Both the position numbers and the translations under genes were made by a program. The notes beneath the pieces are model-generated. The model did no database searches, was not told the DNA's origin, and worked only from the letters and a program-made list of their open reading frames with translations. From Streptomyces sp. NBC_00390 (GTDB lineage: Bacteria > Actinomycetota > Actinomycetes > Streptomycetales > Streptomycetaceae), in contig NZ_CP107945.1 in NCBI RefSeq assembly GCF_036057275.1, positions 372,001 to 436,000 on the forward strand: DNA of 64,000 nt, written 5' to 3'. Positions 18,884 through 27,286 of this stretch are shown here, in pieces; positions within the stretch are counted from its first letter, which is position 1, and each line of letters begins with the position of its first letter.

Positions 18884-20125
18884 TCAGTGCCACAGGCCGC
18901 GGGTGTCGAACACGACCTTGCCCCGCAGCGTGGTCCGCTTGACCGGACGGAAGGCGTCATGGTCAACGAGCAGGACGATGACATCCGCTTCGTGGAGGGC
19001 CGCCTCGAGGTCGACGAGCTTCGCCTGACCCGTGCCGACGAGTCGCGCAGGGAGTTCACCGATGTGTGGTTCCACCACGAGCAGGCGGCCGATATCCTGC
19101 CTGGCCAGCTCTGTCACGATATGCAGGGCGGGGCTCTCACGCAGGTCGTCCACATTCGCCTTGAACGACAGTCCCAGGCACGCGATCACCGGGTCCTTGA
19201 ACCGGGACGCCGTCCGGGACACCTCCGCGATCACATGTGCGGGTTTGGCGTCGTTCACCTGCCTGGCCGTTCTGATCAGCCGGGCCTGCTCGGGAGCCGC
19301 GGAGACGATGAACCACGGATCGACCGCAATGCAGTGCCCACCCACTCCAGGTCCGGGTTGCAGGATGTTCACCCGCGGGTGCCGGTTGGCCAGCGCGATC
19401 ACATCCGCGGTGTCGAGGTCCAACTGGTCGCAGATCATCGACAGCTCGTTCGCGAAGGCGATGTTGACATCGCGAAAGGCGTTCTCGCTCAGTTTCGCGA
19501 TCTCGGCCGTGGTTGCGTCCGTGATGTGGCACTGCCCCTGTGTGAAGAGCTCGTACAGAGCCTTTGCCCGCGCCCCGCAACGCTCACTCACCCCACCGAT
19601 CAAGCGGTCGTTGGTAACCATCTCGATCATGATCCTGCCCGGCAGCACACGCTCGGGGCAGTGGGCCACTCGCACGTCGGCAGCATTGCCGGCGCTGTGC
19701 GGGAAGGTCAGATCGGGCCGTCGCTCGGCCAGCCAACGGGACAGCTGAACCGTCGTTCCCGGTGGCGACGTGGACTCCAGCACCACCAAGGCACCGGCAT
19801 CAAGAACCTCGGCCACCGCCTCCGCGGCTGCCTGGACACACGAGAGGTCCGGCTCTCGGTTCGCACCGATGGGGGTGGGGACGGCGATGATGAACGCCTC
19901 AGCGGTCTCTGGTTTCAGGGTCGCACGCAAGCGGCCCATCGCGACCGCACCACTGACGGCAACGGCGAGGTCGGGCTCCACGAACGGCGCCCGACCAGCG
20001 TTGATCATGTCCACGATGGCCCGGTCGACATCTACTCCTACGACATCTACTCCCTTGGTGGCAAGAGCAGCGGCGGTCGGTAGCCCGATATATCCGAGCC
20101 CGACGACGGAAACGGTGCTGAACAC
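18884..20125 (-). CDS. wecC: UDP-N-acetyl-D-mannosamine dehydrogenase
   Basis: About 413 residues of the UDP-glucose/GDP-mannose dehydrogenase family. The NAD-binding motif VVGLGYIGLPTAA is at the N-terminus and the catalytic Cys is in PGVGGHCIAVDPWF. This type oxidises UDP-ManNAc twice to UDP-ManNAcA with NAD. The GTG at 20125 is chosen because GAAAGGA lies six bases upstream, giving MFSTVSVVGLGYIG; an ATG at 20140 is also possible, and the longer frame to 20239 is unsupported. It faces the methyltransferase (convergent) and is followed upstream by the WecG-type gene in the same direction. Assignment to ManNAc rather than glucose rests on motif similarity and the presence of wecB. Confidence 0.88.
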   Translation of the reverse strand: MFSTVSVVGLGYIGLPTAAALATKGVDVVGVDVDRAIVDMINAGRAPFVEPDLAVAVSGAVAMGRLRATLKPETAEAFIIAVPTPIGANREPDLSCVQAAAEAVAEVLDAGALVVLESTSPPGTTVQLSRWLAERRPDLTFPHSAGNAADVRVAHCPERVLPGRIMIEMVTNDRLIGGVSERCGARAKALYELFTQGQCHITDATTAEIAKLSENAFRDVNIAFANELSMICDQLDLDTADVIALANRHPRVNILQPGPGVGGHCIAVDPWFIVSAAPEQARLIRTARQVNDAKPAHVIAEVSRTASRFKDPVIACLGLSFKANVDDLRESPALHIVTELARQDIGRLLVVEPHIGELPARLVGTGQAKLVDLEAALHEADVIVLLVDHDAFRPVKRTTLRGKVVFDTRGLWH

Positions 20126-20219
20126 TGCTGATCCTTTCATGCCCGCGGCCTTCGGAAAGGTTGTTCTGCAGGAGCACGGAGGTACGGGATTCCAGCGTCG
20201 GCGATGACGGCTCCACACG

Positions 20220-21032
20220 TCAGGCAAGCCACGGTCCACGGCGTCCTATGCGCTGCCGTACGGCCTGACTCACGATGAGTGCGATGAACCTGGAGTTGCC
20301 GAGGAGATACCGTGCGAGCAGGCGACGAGGCTCCTGGAGCAAACGAAACGACCATTCCAGGCCGGTCTTTCGCATCCACACCGGTGCTCGACGCCGCACT
20401 CCGGCCACTACGTCGAAGGAACCCCCGACACCCACCGCCAATCCACAGTTCAGATCCGTGAGGTGACGGGCCAGAAAGCGCTCCTTCAGGGGTGTGGGCA
20501 CCGCGAGAAACAGAATATCGGGACGCGCCTCCCGGACCGCTGCCACGACATCCGGCTCCTCGTCCTCGGCCCAGAAGCCGTCACGACAGCCCACCACATT
20601 CACGCCCTGACGTGAAGCGATGGCCGCAGCCTTGCGTACGACCGCCGGTTCGGCGCCGAGCAGATAGACGCGGTAATGATTACCGGCCGCACGCTTCCAG
20701 AGTTCCAACATGAGGTCGATCCCGGCCACTCTCTCCGGTAACGGGCAGCCAAGAATCCGACTCGCCCACACAACTGCCTGCCCATCAGCATTGACCAGCG
20801 AGCATGAACGAATAATGCGTGAGAGTTCCCCATCGCGTTTCGCCATGACGAGCTTGGCCGCATTCACGGCGACATGTTGATGAGCGCACTCATCCGCAAT
20901 CAGGAGTTCAGCGGCCGCGACACTCTGGGACATTGTGAGCGCGTCCACCGGTACACCACAGATCAAAGCCCGGACCGGATCAATCAAACAGTCGGGCTGG
21001 ACAGCGGGTACCGGATCACTACTTGGCTCCAT
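20220..21032 (-). CDS. WecG/TagA/CpsF family glycosyltransferase
   Basis: About 270 residues of the GT26 family. The conserved segment VNAAKLVMAKRD, then IIRSCSLVNADGQAVVWASR with the ADG motif, GIDLMLELW and LGVPTPL-like FLAVPTPLKERFL are all present. Members transfer ManNAc or ManNAcA from UDP to lipid-linked GlcNAc, which fits wecB/wecC next door. The C-terminus is basic and amphipathic (WSFRLLQEPRRLLARYL), as expected for a peripheral membrane enzyme. The ATG at 21032 has GGAG just upstream; in-frame ATGs at 21056 and 21083 and a longer frame to 21137 cannot be excluded. Confidence 0.85.
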   Translation of the reverse strand: MEPSSDPVPAVQPDCLIDPVRALICGVPVDALTMSQSVAAAELLIADECAHQHVAVNAAKLVMAKRDGELSRIIRSCSLVNADGQAVVWASRILGCPLPERVAGIDLMLELWKRAAGNHYRVYLLGAEPAVVRKAAAIASRQGVNVVGCRDGFWAEDEEPDVVAAVREARPDILFLAVPTPLKERFLARHLTDLNCGLAVGVGGSFDVVAGVRRRAPVWMRKTGLEWSFRLLQEPRRLLARYLLGNSRFIALIVSQAVRQRIGRRGPWLA

Positions 21033-21324
21033 ACGCTCCGCCTGGACAGGAAGCATTTTTCTCACGATAGTGGACACCGGCATGGACCAGGGGCACTGCG
21101 GCGCGGGTCCTGCCCCGATGCAACTCGGATGGATCACACATCCATCTGATGCTCAATCTCTGATGGAGGCCCGTCGCGGAGTGTTCGTGCCGGGTGCCGG
21201 ATTCATTGAATTACTGAATATTCGGATTCTGTATCACCTTGCGCGACCGTCCGCCCGGAGCCCGTCCGCATGACCTGGGGCCGCGTCACGCAGAGGCCTT
21301 GTCCAATGCGGCAATACTTGCACC

Positions 21325-21918
21325 ATGCTTGATTCCGATTGCCCGTCGAGCGGTGTGCGCCTGCCGCGATTCCGGGTGCTGACCGTGTGCACCGGCAACC
21401 TCTATCGATCGCCCCTCGCGGAACGTCTGCTGAGAGAAGGACTTGACGAGGATCAGCAGACGATCCACGTCAGCAGCGCGGGGACAGCGGCCGTGCCCAT
21501 GACTCCGGCGGCGGGCACGGCCGAGTCCGTCGCGGGGTGGGCGGTTGACACGTCCGGCATGGTCACACGGCGCCTGACCGCCGCGCTCGTCGACGGCTCG
21601 GATCTTGTGCTCGGTGCGGCGACGGAGCATCGCGAGGCCGCGGTACGCCTCTCCCCCGTGCATGCACTGCGCCGGGCCTTCAGCCTGCGGGAGTTCGCCC
21701 GGCTGGTCAGGGCCGAGGACGGGGCGGGCATGGCTGATCCGGCCGCGCGGTTCGCCGCCCTCGTCAAGGGCGCGGCGGCCCGGCGCGGTACATCCGGGTC
21801 CGGCACCGACGACGATGTGATCGATCCACTCGGGGCGAGACCGGAGGAGGTCCGCAGGTGCGTAGTACGCATTGAGGAGTCGGTCGAGCGCATCGTGGCC
21901 GCCGTGCGGGCCGGCTGA
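21325..21918 (+). CDS. Low-molecular-weight protein-tyrosine phosphatase
   Basis: A 197-residue protein. The P-loop VCTGNLYRSPLAERLL (residues ~20-35) matches CX5R-S of LMW-PTP, with Cys as nucleophile, and DVIDPLGARPEEV near residue 165 holds the general acid Asp. In EPS and capsule systems such enzymes dephosphorylate the tyrosine kinase/copolymerase or the priming transferase and so set chain length or output. No BY-kinase or Wzz-like gene is in the window; it may lie left of base 1. The start has no strong ribosome site. The gene is followed by a perfect hairpin terminator. Confidence 0.85.
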   Translation: MLDSDCPSSGVRLPRFRVLTVCTGNLYRSPLAERLLREGLDEDQQTIHVSSAGTAAVPMTPAAGTAESVAGWAVDTSGMVTRRLTAALVDGSDLVLGAATEHREAAVRLSPVHALRRAFSLREFARLVRAEDGAGMADPAARFAALVKGAAARRGTSGSGTDDDVIDPLGARPEEVRRCVVRIEESVERIVAAVRAG

Positions 21919-21991
21919 CGCGCGAGGCCGGGGAGGAAGCGGTAGCAGGGCGGTCGGCCCGGGAGGGCACGGACCGTCATGCCGACAAGCA

Positions 21992-22030
21992 GGCAGTCTC
22001 CCGTCAGCGCGGTGCTGACGGGAGACTGCC
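21992..22030. terminator. Bidirectional terminator, 17-bp perfect stem
   Basis: GGCAGTCTCCCGTCAGC (21992-22008) pairs perfectly with GCTGACGGGAGACTGCC (22014-22030) around a five-base loop. It lies between the convergent phosphatase gene and the gene for the wall-anchored protein, and should end transcription from both sides. Confidence 0.8.
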
Positions 22031-22054
22031 GGTACTGCTTGGTGCCATCGGGTC

Positions 22055-23068
22055 TCAGTCGCGTTGCTGAGTGGCCGTGCGCCGGCGCTTCACGAGGACC
22101 AGCGATCCGCCGCCCAGCAGCACGAGGCCGCCGGCCGCTGCGAGCAGTGCGGCATTCGCGTCCGAGCCGGTGTCGGCGAGCTTCGAAGAGTCGTCGTCGG
22201 ACGAGTTGCCGCCGCTCCCCGAGCGGCCGTGATCCCCGTCGTCGCCGTGGGAATCCTTGTGGCCATCGTCGTCGTGACCGGACGACCCGTGATCGTCGTC
22301 GTCTCCGTGTCCGGGCCGGCCATGGTCGTCGTGGTCGTTCCCAGGACGGCCGTGGTCGCCGTCACCGTGATCGCCGCCGTCACCGTGGTCGTCGTGGTCA
22401 CCGTCGTCGTGGTCACCGTCGTCGCCGTCACCGTCGTCGCCGTCACCGTCGTCGTGATCACCGTCGTCGCCGTCACCGTCGTCGCCGTCACCGTCGTCGC
22501 CGTCACCGGAGATGGTCACGCGGGCCGACAGCACGATCCCCGAGACCTGGCCGGTGAGCTGGACGTCGTAGACACCCGCCCGGATCCCCTCGGGGATGGA
22601 GATCGTGTCGATCACCCGGCCGTTCTCGTCCACGGTGAAGGTGCCGAGTTCCACGATCCTGCGATCGTCATCACCACGGTGATCGCCCTTGCGTGTGGAT
22701 GTGGGTGAGGGCGAGGGCGAGGGCGAGGGCGAGGCTGTGGTCGTGGGCGAGGGTTTGAACGTGGGGCGGTCTGCCAGGGGCTCCGGGAACGCCGCTGCCC
22801 CCCTCAGTGCGGCTGTGCCCAACGGGCCGCCGGCACCACCCGGCCCACCCACGGGCACGAGACGTGCGAGAGCCTGCTCGCCGGGCTGGTGACCGGTGGC
22901 GGTGAAGCCGACTTCTTGTCCGGGATCCAGGGTGATGTCGTCGACCGTCAGGATCGAGCCTGGTGGGTACTGTGCGAATGCCGGCTCGGCGGCCACGAGG
23001 GGCGCTGCGAGGATGAGGCTTACGGTGGAGGCGGCCAGGGCGACTCGCCATCCGGAGCGTCTGGGCAT
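22055..23068 (-). CDS. Secreted Asp/Gly/His-rich protein with LAXTG sorting signal
   Basis: A 337-residue protein. Residues 1-33 are a signal peptide (RRSGWRVALAASTVSLILA, cleavage near AFA-Q). Then come a ~75-residue domain (TVDDITLDPGQEVGFTATG), a PSPSPSPSPT linker, a second small domain (VELGTFTVDENGRVIDTISI), and a ~110-residue tail made of GDGDD and HDDGD repeats. The C-terminus is a sorting signal: LADTG, a hydrophobic segment, then KRRR. LAXTG is the class E sortase motif used by Streptomyces, so wall anchoring is likely. The acidic/His repeats may bind cations. ATG 23068 has AAGGAG nine bases upstream; the longer frame to 23599 is not supported. Function unknown. Confidence 0.85.
   Translation of the reverse strand: MPRRSGWRVALAASTVSLILAAPLVAAEPAFAQYPPGSILTVDDITLDPGQEVGFTATGHQPGEQALARLVPVGGPGGAGGPLGTAALRGAAAFPEPLADRPTFKPSPTTTASPSPSPSPSPTSTRKGDHRGDDDRRIVELGTFTVDENGRVIDTISIPEGIRAGVYDVQLTGQVSGIVLSARVTISGDGDDGDGDDGDGDDGDHDDGDGDDGDGDDGDHDDGDHDDHGDGGDHGDGDHGRPGNDHDDHGRPGHGDDDDHGSSGHDDDGHKDSHGDDGDHGRSGSGGNSSDDDSSKLADTGSDANAALLAAAGGLVLLGGGSLVLVKRRRTATQQRD
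22381..22507. repeat. 15-bp tandem repeat coding for GDGDD units
   Basis: The unit CACCGTCGTCGCCGT and close variants (with TGG or TGA replacing GCC, giving His instead of Gly) are repeated in tandem about eight times inside the surface-protein gene. On the minus strand they code for GDGDD/HDDGD blocks. Such repeats can change length by slippage, which would vary the stalk of the surface protein. Confidence 0.75.
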
Positions 23069-24130
23069 GGCTTCGGGCTCCTTCGGAAGACGCTTGATCA
23101 GAAGTGAACGTCGTGGTCGATAGAGGGTCAAATCGCGTTGCAGAACAGCGGTGTTCGCCGTGTCCGCTTCGCTCCGTGGCCGTGTGGTCCGAACACCGAC
23201 CCGGTCTGTGTTCGCATTTGAAGGCACACAGTTGCGTCTGCCGTCCAAACATCCGCATCCATAGACGTGGGCAGCCTCGTGCAAACAGGCACACGACCGT
23301 GCTCGGCAGGACGGTCTACCAGGTGCACTCGTGTGGCCCTCATGGCTCGCGACCGTGGCCCGGATCTGCTGTGGTGCGTCTCGTCGCGGGTCGCGTTCCG
23401 GGTGACTGCACCAAAAGCCGACTGGCCACTGGAGGCCGTGGCGCCGGTGGTCACGTCCGCGGAGTCCCCGGCGGACATGCTGACCCAGCCGCGAGGTCTG
23501 CGACGCGGTAGGTGGTGCGAGGCACTCGGATTCGTCGCTCGACACGCTCGACACCGATGGGTGGGGCGCTCCCGGCGCCACGTTCGGCGCGGTCTCCACC
23601 CGGTGGTCCCGGCCGATCCGGGAGAGCGTCCTCCTCGTCCCGTAGGCAGTGTCTGCCGGCCCTGCACCACGGCGCGGCGGCCGGCGGGCGCTGACGCCTG
23701 CCCGGGGCGGGGAGGGGACAGGGAGGCGGCACTGTCGGGCGCGGTGCGCCCGTATCTGGACGCGTTACCCCCGGTGGAGGTGTCCGGGGAACAGTCCCCG
23801 GCCGGGCGGGCAGACACCTCATGGCGGCGGCCCCGGGCGCGGGGCTCGTGGGTCTTCGGCGGGCAGCCGCATCAGGCCCTCACCCCCGCCGTGATCCACC
23901 CCGCTGCCCGGTGGCCGTCGTGCCTCATGCCCGACGAGCGCCACAACGCGCAGGACCAGAGGTGGGGCGGCCGTCTTTCACCCGTGGCGGGTGAGGCCGG
24001 GCGGCCCGCGCTCCGGGCACGCTGGCAGCCGGATCGCCGTGCTGCCCAGCCCTCACCGGAGCTGCGGAGCAGGCGTTCGTCGTGTGTCGCCCGCCGGACG
24101 ACCTGAGCCCGTCGAGATCGGGGTTGCCTC
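23069..24130. other. 1.06-kb stretch without a convincing gene
   Basis: Divergent promoters for the surface protein and tkt must lie here. Frames on both strands are open for up to ~280 codons, but their products are Arg/Pro/Ala-rich shadows without a recognisable domain, signal or ribosome site. The stretch 23100-23330 is less GC-rich than its surroundings. It may be a decayed gene; I saw nothing identifiable. Confidence 0.4.
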
Positions 24131-26194
24131 ATGACCGACCTGGACACGCTGTCGGTGAACACCATCCGCGGTCTGTGCATGGATGCCGTCGAGAAGGCCC
24201 AGTCGGGGCACCCGGGCACGCCCATGGGAATCGCGCCCGTCGCCTACACGCTCTGGCAACGGTTCCTGCGGTACGACCCACAGAACCCGATCTGGCCAAA
24301 CCGCGACCGCTTCGTCCTCTCCGAGGGGCATGCCTCGGCGCTGCTGTGGTCCCTGCTGCATCTGTCCGGGGTCCGCGCGGTCGACCCCGACTACGAGGTG
24401 CTGGGACGCCCGGCGGTGACCCTCGACGACCTGAAGTCGTTCCGGCAGCTCGACTCCCGCTGCCCCGGCCACCCCGAATACCGTTGGACGAGCGGTGTCG
24501 AGACCACGACCGGACCGCTCGGCCAGGGGGTCGCCACCTCCGTCGGGATGGCGATCGCCGGCAGGTGGCTCGCCGCGCGGTACAACCGGGACGAGTTCCC
24601 GCTCTTCGACTTCGACGTGTACGCGCTTGCCGGGGACGGCTGCATGATGGAGGGCATCTCCTCGGAGGCCGCCTCGCTCGCCGGACACCTGCGGCTGTCC
24701 AGCCTGTGCTGGATCTACGACTCCAACCGGGTCACCATCGAGGGCCACACCGACATCGCCTTCACCGAGGACGTCGCCGCCCGCTTCCTCGCATACGGCT
24801 GGAACGTGACCACGGTCGCCGACGCCAACGACCTCGACGCCGTCGAGCGCGCGTTCCACACCTTCCGGGCCGAGAGCGAGCGGCCCACCCTGATCCTGGT
24901 GCACAGCCACATCGGCTACGGCTCACCCGTGGAGGACTCGCCGAAGGCCCATGGATCGCCGCTCGGGGCCGAGGGTGTGCGGGCGGCCAAACGCTTCCTC
25001 GGCCTGCCTGAGGACGAACAGTTCTGGGTGCCCGACAGTGTCCGTGAACGGTTCGACGAGGGCATCGGTGCCCGTGGCGGCGACCTGAACACCGCCTGGG
25101 TCAAGCGGTTCGAGGCCTACCGCGCCACCTGGCCAGATCTGGCCGACGAGCTGGAACGGATGCAGCGCAGGGAAGTTCCCGACGGGTGGGACGGCGCACT
25201 CCCCGACTTTCCCGCCGACCCGAAGGGTCTGGCCACCAGGGATTCCTCGGGTCAGGTGCTGAACGCTCTCGCGCAGAGCATCCCCTGGCTCCTGGGTGGC
25301 TCCGCGGACCTTGCGCCGTCGACCAAGACCCGCCTCACGTTCCCCGGCGCGGGGGACTTCGAACCCGACGACCCGTCCGGGCGCAACCTCCACCTGGGCG
25401 TGCGGGAGCACACGTCGGCGGCCATCGCCAACGGAATGGCCCTGACCAAGCTGCGGCCGTACTGGTCGGGGTTCCTCATCTTCTCCGACTACGCCAAGGC
25501 GGCCATCCGGCTGTCCGCGCTGATGGAGATCCCGGTTCTGCACATCTTCACCCACGACTCCATCGGAGTCGGCGAGGACGGCCCCACTCACCAGCCCGTC
25601 GAACAGCTCGCCGGGCTGCGCGCGATGCCGGGACTGCTGGTGTTCCGGCCCTGCGACGCGGGCGAAGTCGTCGAGACCTGGCGGCTGGTCGCCGCCCTGC
25701 GCCACGAGCCGGCCGCGCTCGTCCTCTCCCGCCAGGCGCTTCCCACGCTCGACCGCTCGCGGCTCGCCTCCGCATCGGGAGTCGCCCGCGGCGCCTACGT
25801 ACTGGCCGACGCGCCCTCCGGCGAGCCGCAGGTGATCCTGCTCGCCACCGGTTCCGAGGTGTCCCTGGCGCTGTCCGCCCGGGACGAACTCGCCGCCGAG
25901 GGCATCGGGGCCAGGGTGGTGAGCATGCCCTGCTGGGAGCTGTTCGACCGTCAGCCGCGCGAGTACCGCGACGAGGTGCTGCCACCGTGGGTGACCGCAC
26001 GGGTCGGCATCGAGCAGGCGTCGACGTTCGGCTGGGACCGGTATGTGGGCGACGGCGGCGCCCTCATCGGCATGCACACCTACGGCGCGTCGGCGCCCCT
26101 GAAGCACTTGCTCACGAAGTTCGGATTCACCCCGCAACGAGTGGCCCAGGTCGCGCGCGAACTGCTGGCGGCCCGGCAGGAGGCGAGGACGTGA
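24131..26194 (+). CDS. tkt: Transketolase
   Basis: A 687-residue thiamine diphosphate enzyme of the non-oxidative pentose phosphate pathway, moving two-carbon units between ketoses and aldoses. The N-terminal domain has GHPGTPMGIAPVAYTL, the ThDP/metal motif GDGCMMEGISSEAASLAGHL (residues ~170-189), the middle domain GIGEDGPTHQPVEQ-type segment (VGEDGPTHQPVEQLAGLRAM), and the C-terminal domain is complete. Length is normal. It starts a co-directional set with gnd (57 bases downstream) and zwf, so a dedicated pentose phosphate operon is likely. Probably a second, accessory copy beside a housekeeping tkt, since a housekeeping set would usually include tal, opcA and pgl, absent here. Confidence 0.95.
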   Translation: MTDLDTLSVNTIRGLCMDAVEKAQSGHPGTPMGIAPVAYTLWQRFLRYDPQNPIWPNRDRFVLSEGHASALLWSLLHLSGVRAVDPDYEVLGRPAVTLDDLKSFRQLDSRCPGHPEYRWTSGVETTTGPLGQGVATSVGMAIAGRWLAARYNRDEFPLFDFDVYALAGDGCMMEGISSEAASLAGHLRLSSLCWIYDSNRVTIEGHTDIAFTEDVAARFLAYGWNVTTVADANDLDAVERAFHTFRAESERPTLILVHSHIGYGSPVEDSPKAHGSPLGAEGVRAAKRFLGLPEDEQFWVPDSVRERFDEGIGARGGDLNTAWVKRFEAYRATWPDLADELERMQRREVPDGWDGALPDFPADPKGLATRDSSGQVLNALAQSIPWLLGGSADLAPSTKTRLTFPGAGDFEPDDPSGRNLHLGVREHTSAAIANGMALTKLRPYWSGFLIFSDYAKAAIRLSALMEIPVLHIFTHDSIGVGEDGPTHQPVEQLAGLRAMPGLLVFRPCDAGEVVETWRLVAALRHEPAALVLSRQALPTLDRSRLASASGVARGAYVLADAPSGEPQVILLATGSEVSLALSARDELAAEGIGARVVSMPCWELFDRQPREYRDEVLPPWVTARVGIEQASTFGWDRYVGDGGALIGMHTYGASAPLKHLLTKFGFTPQRVAQVARELLAARQEART

Positions 26195-26251
26195 GGGCGG
26201 CCAGGACCCTGCTCCGTCACTACCGCGCTCCTCAGAACGTGGAGGTCGGCC

Positions 26252-27283
26252 ATGACCACTGACACACCTATGCAGCTCGGCATGATCGGGCTCGGCCGGA
26301 TGGGCGCCAACCTGGTGCGCCGGCTGATGCGCGACGGCCACCGCTGCGTCGTCTTCGACCTGGACACCGAAGCCGTGAAGGAGCTGGAGAAGGAGGGAGC
26401 GACAGCGGCATCCTCGCTCAGCGACCTGGTCGACAAGCTGGAGCAGCCGAGAAATGTCTGGCTGATGCTTCCGGCCGGCGTGGTACAGCCCACTCTTGAC
26501 CAGCTTGCGGCCCTGCTGGACGCGGACGACACCGTCATCGACGGCGGCAACTCGTACTACCGGGACGACATCACCCGCGCCGGGCAGCTCGCCCCCAGCG
26601 GCATCCACTATGTCGACTGCGGCACCTCGGGCGGCGTCTGGGGTCTCGAGCGCGGCTACTGCCTGATGATCGGCGGCGAGGACGGAGCGGTGACACGGCT
26701 GGACCCGGTCTTCCGCACCATCGCACCCGGTACCGGGAACGCCGAACCCACCCCTGGCAGGACCCGGACCGACGGGACCGCGCCCGAGGGCTATCTGCAC
26801 TGCGGACCGAGTGGTGCCGGCCACTTCGTGAAGATGGTTCACAACGGTGTCGAGTACGGGATGATGGCCGCCATCGCCGAGGGGCTCAGCATCATCAAGC
26901 ACGCGGACGCCGGGCTGCGTTCGCAGTCCGTCGATGCCGAGACCGCCCCGCTGCGCGAGCCCGAGGTCTACCAGTACGAGATCGACGTGGCCGAGGTCGC
27001 CGAGGTGTGGCGCCGCGGTTCGGTGGTCGGCTCCTGGCTGGTCGACCTCGTCGCGGACGCACTGGCCCGCTCGCCGGAACTCGACAGTTTCACCGGCCGG
27101 GTCTCCGACTCCGGGGAGGGCCGGTGGACGGTCGTGGCGGCGGTCGAGGAGAGCGTGCCCGCGCCCGTCATCAGCGCGGCGCTGATCGAGCGGTACGAAT
27201 CGCGCGGGCTGGGCGAGTTCACCGACAAAGTGCTGTCCGCGATGCGCGGTGAGTTCGGCGGTCACGCCGAGAAGGCGGGGTGA
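26252..27283 (+). CDS. gnd: 6-phosphogluconate dehydrogenase, short (YqeC/NAD-type)
   Basis: A 343-residue decarboxylating 6-phosphogluconate dehydrogenase, making ribulose-5-phosphate and CO2. MQLGMIGLGRMGANLVRRLM is the N-terminal Rossmann motif, DGGNSYYRDD and HYVDCGTSGGVWGLERGYC mark the active site, and GPSGAGHFVKMVHNGVEYG carries the catalytic Lys. The length is that of the short family rather than the ~470-residue Gnd; short forms are often NAD-preferring. GGAGG lies 7 bases upstream of the ATG. zwf starts four bases after its stop, so the two are cotranscribed. Confidence 0.93.
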   Translation: MTTDTPMQLGMIGLGRMGANLVRRLMRDGHRCVVFDLDTEAVKELEKEGATAASSLSDLVDKLEQPRNVWLMLPAGVVQPTLDQLAALLDADDTVIDGGNSYYRDDITRAGQLAPSGIHYVDCGTSGGVWGLERGYCLMIGGEDGAVTRLDPVFRTIAPGTGNAEPTPGRTRTDGTAPEGYLHCGPSGAGHFVKMVHNGVEYGMMAAIAEGLSIIKHADAGLRSQSVDAETAPLREPEVYQYEIDVAEVAEVWRRGSVVGSWLVDLVADALARSPELDSFTGRVSDSGEGRWTVVAAVEESVPAPVISAALIERYESRGLGEFTDKVLSAMRGEFGGHAEKAG

Positions 27284-27286
27284 ACC

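Noticed and set aside
22381..22507. Possible CRISPR array
   Set aside because: Units are contiguous, in multiples of 15 bases with no spacers, and code for protein repeats.
22064..22708. 214-codon plus-strand frame rich in Val/Thr
   Set aside because: It is the antisense reading of the Asp/Gly repeat gene.
23267..24106. 279-codon plus-strand frame before tkt
   Set aside because: Arg/Pro-rich product without recognisable motif, ribosome site or domain; typical high-GC shadow frame.
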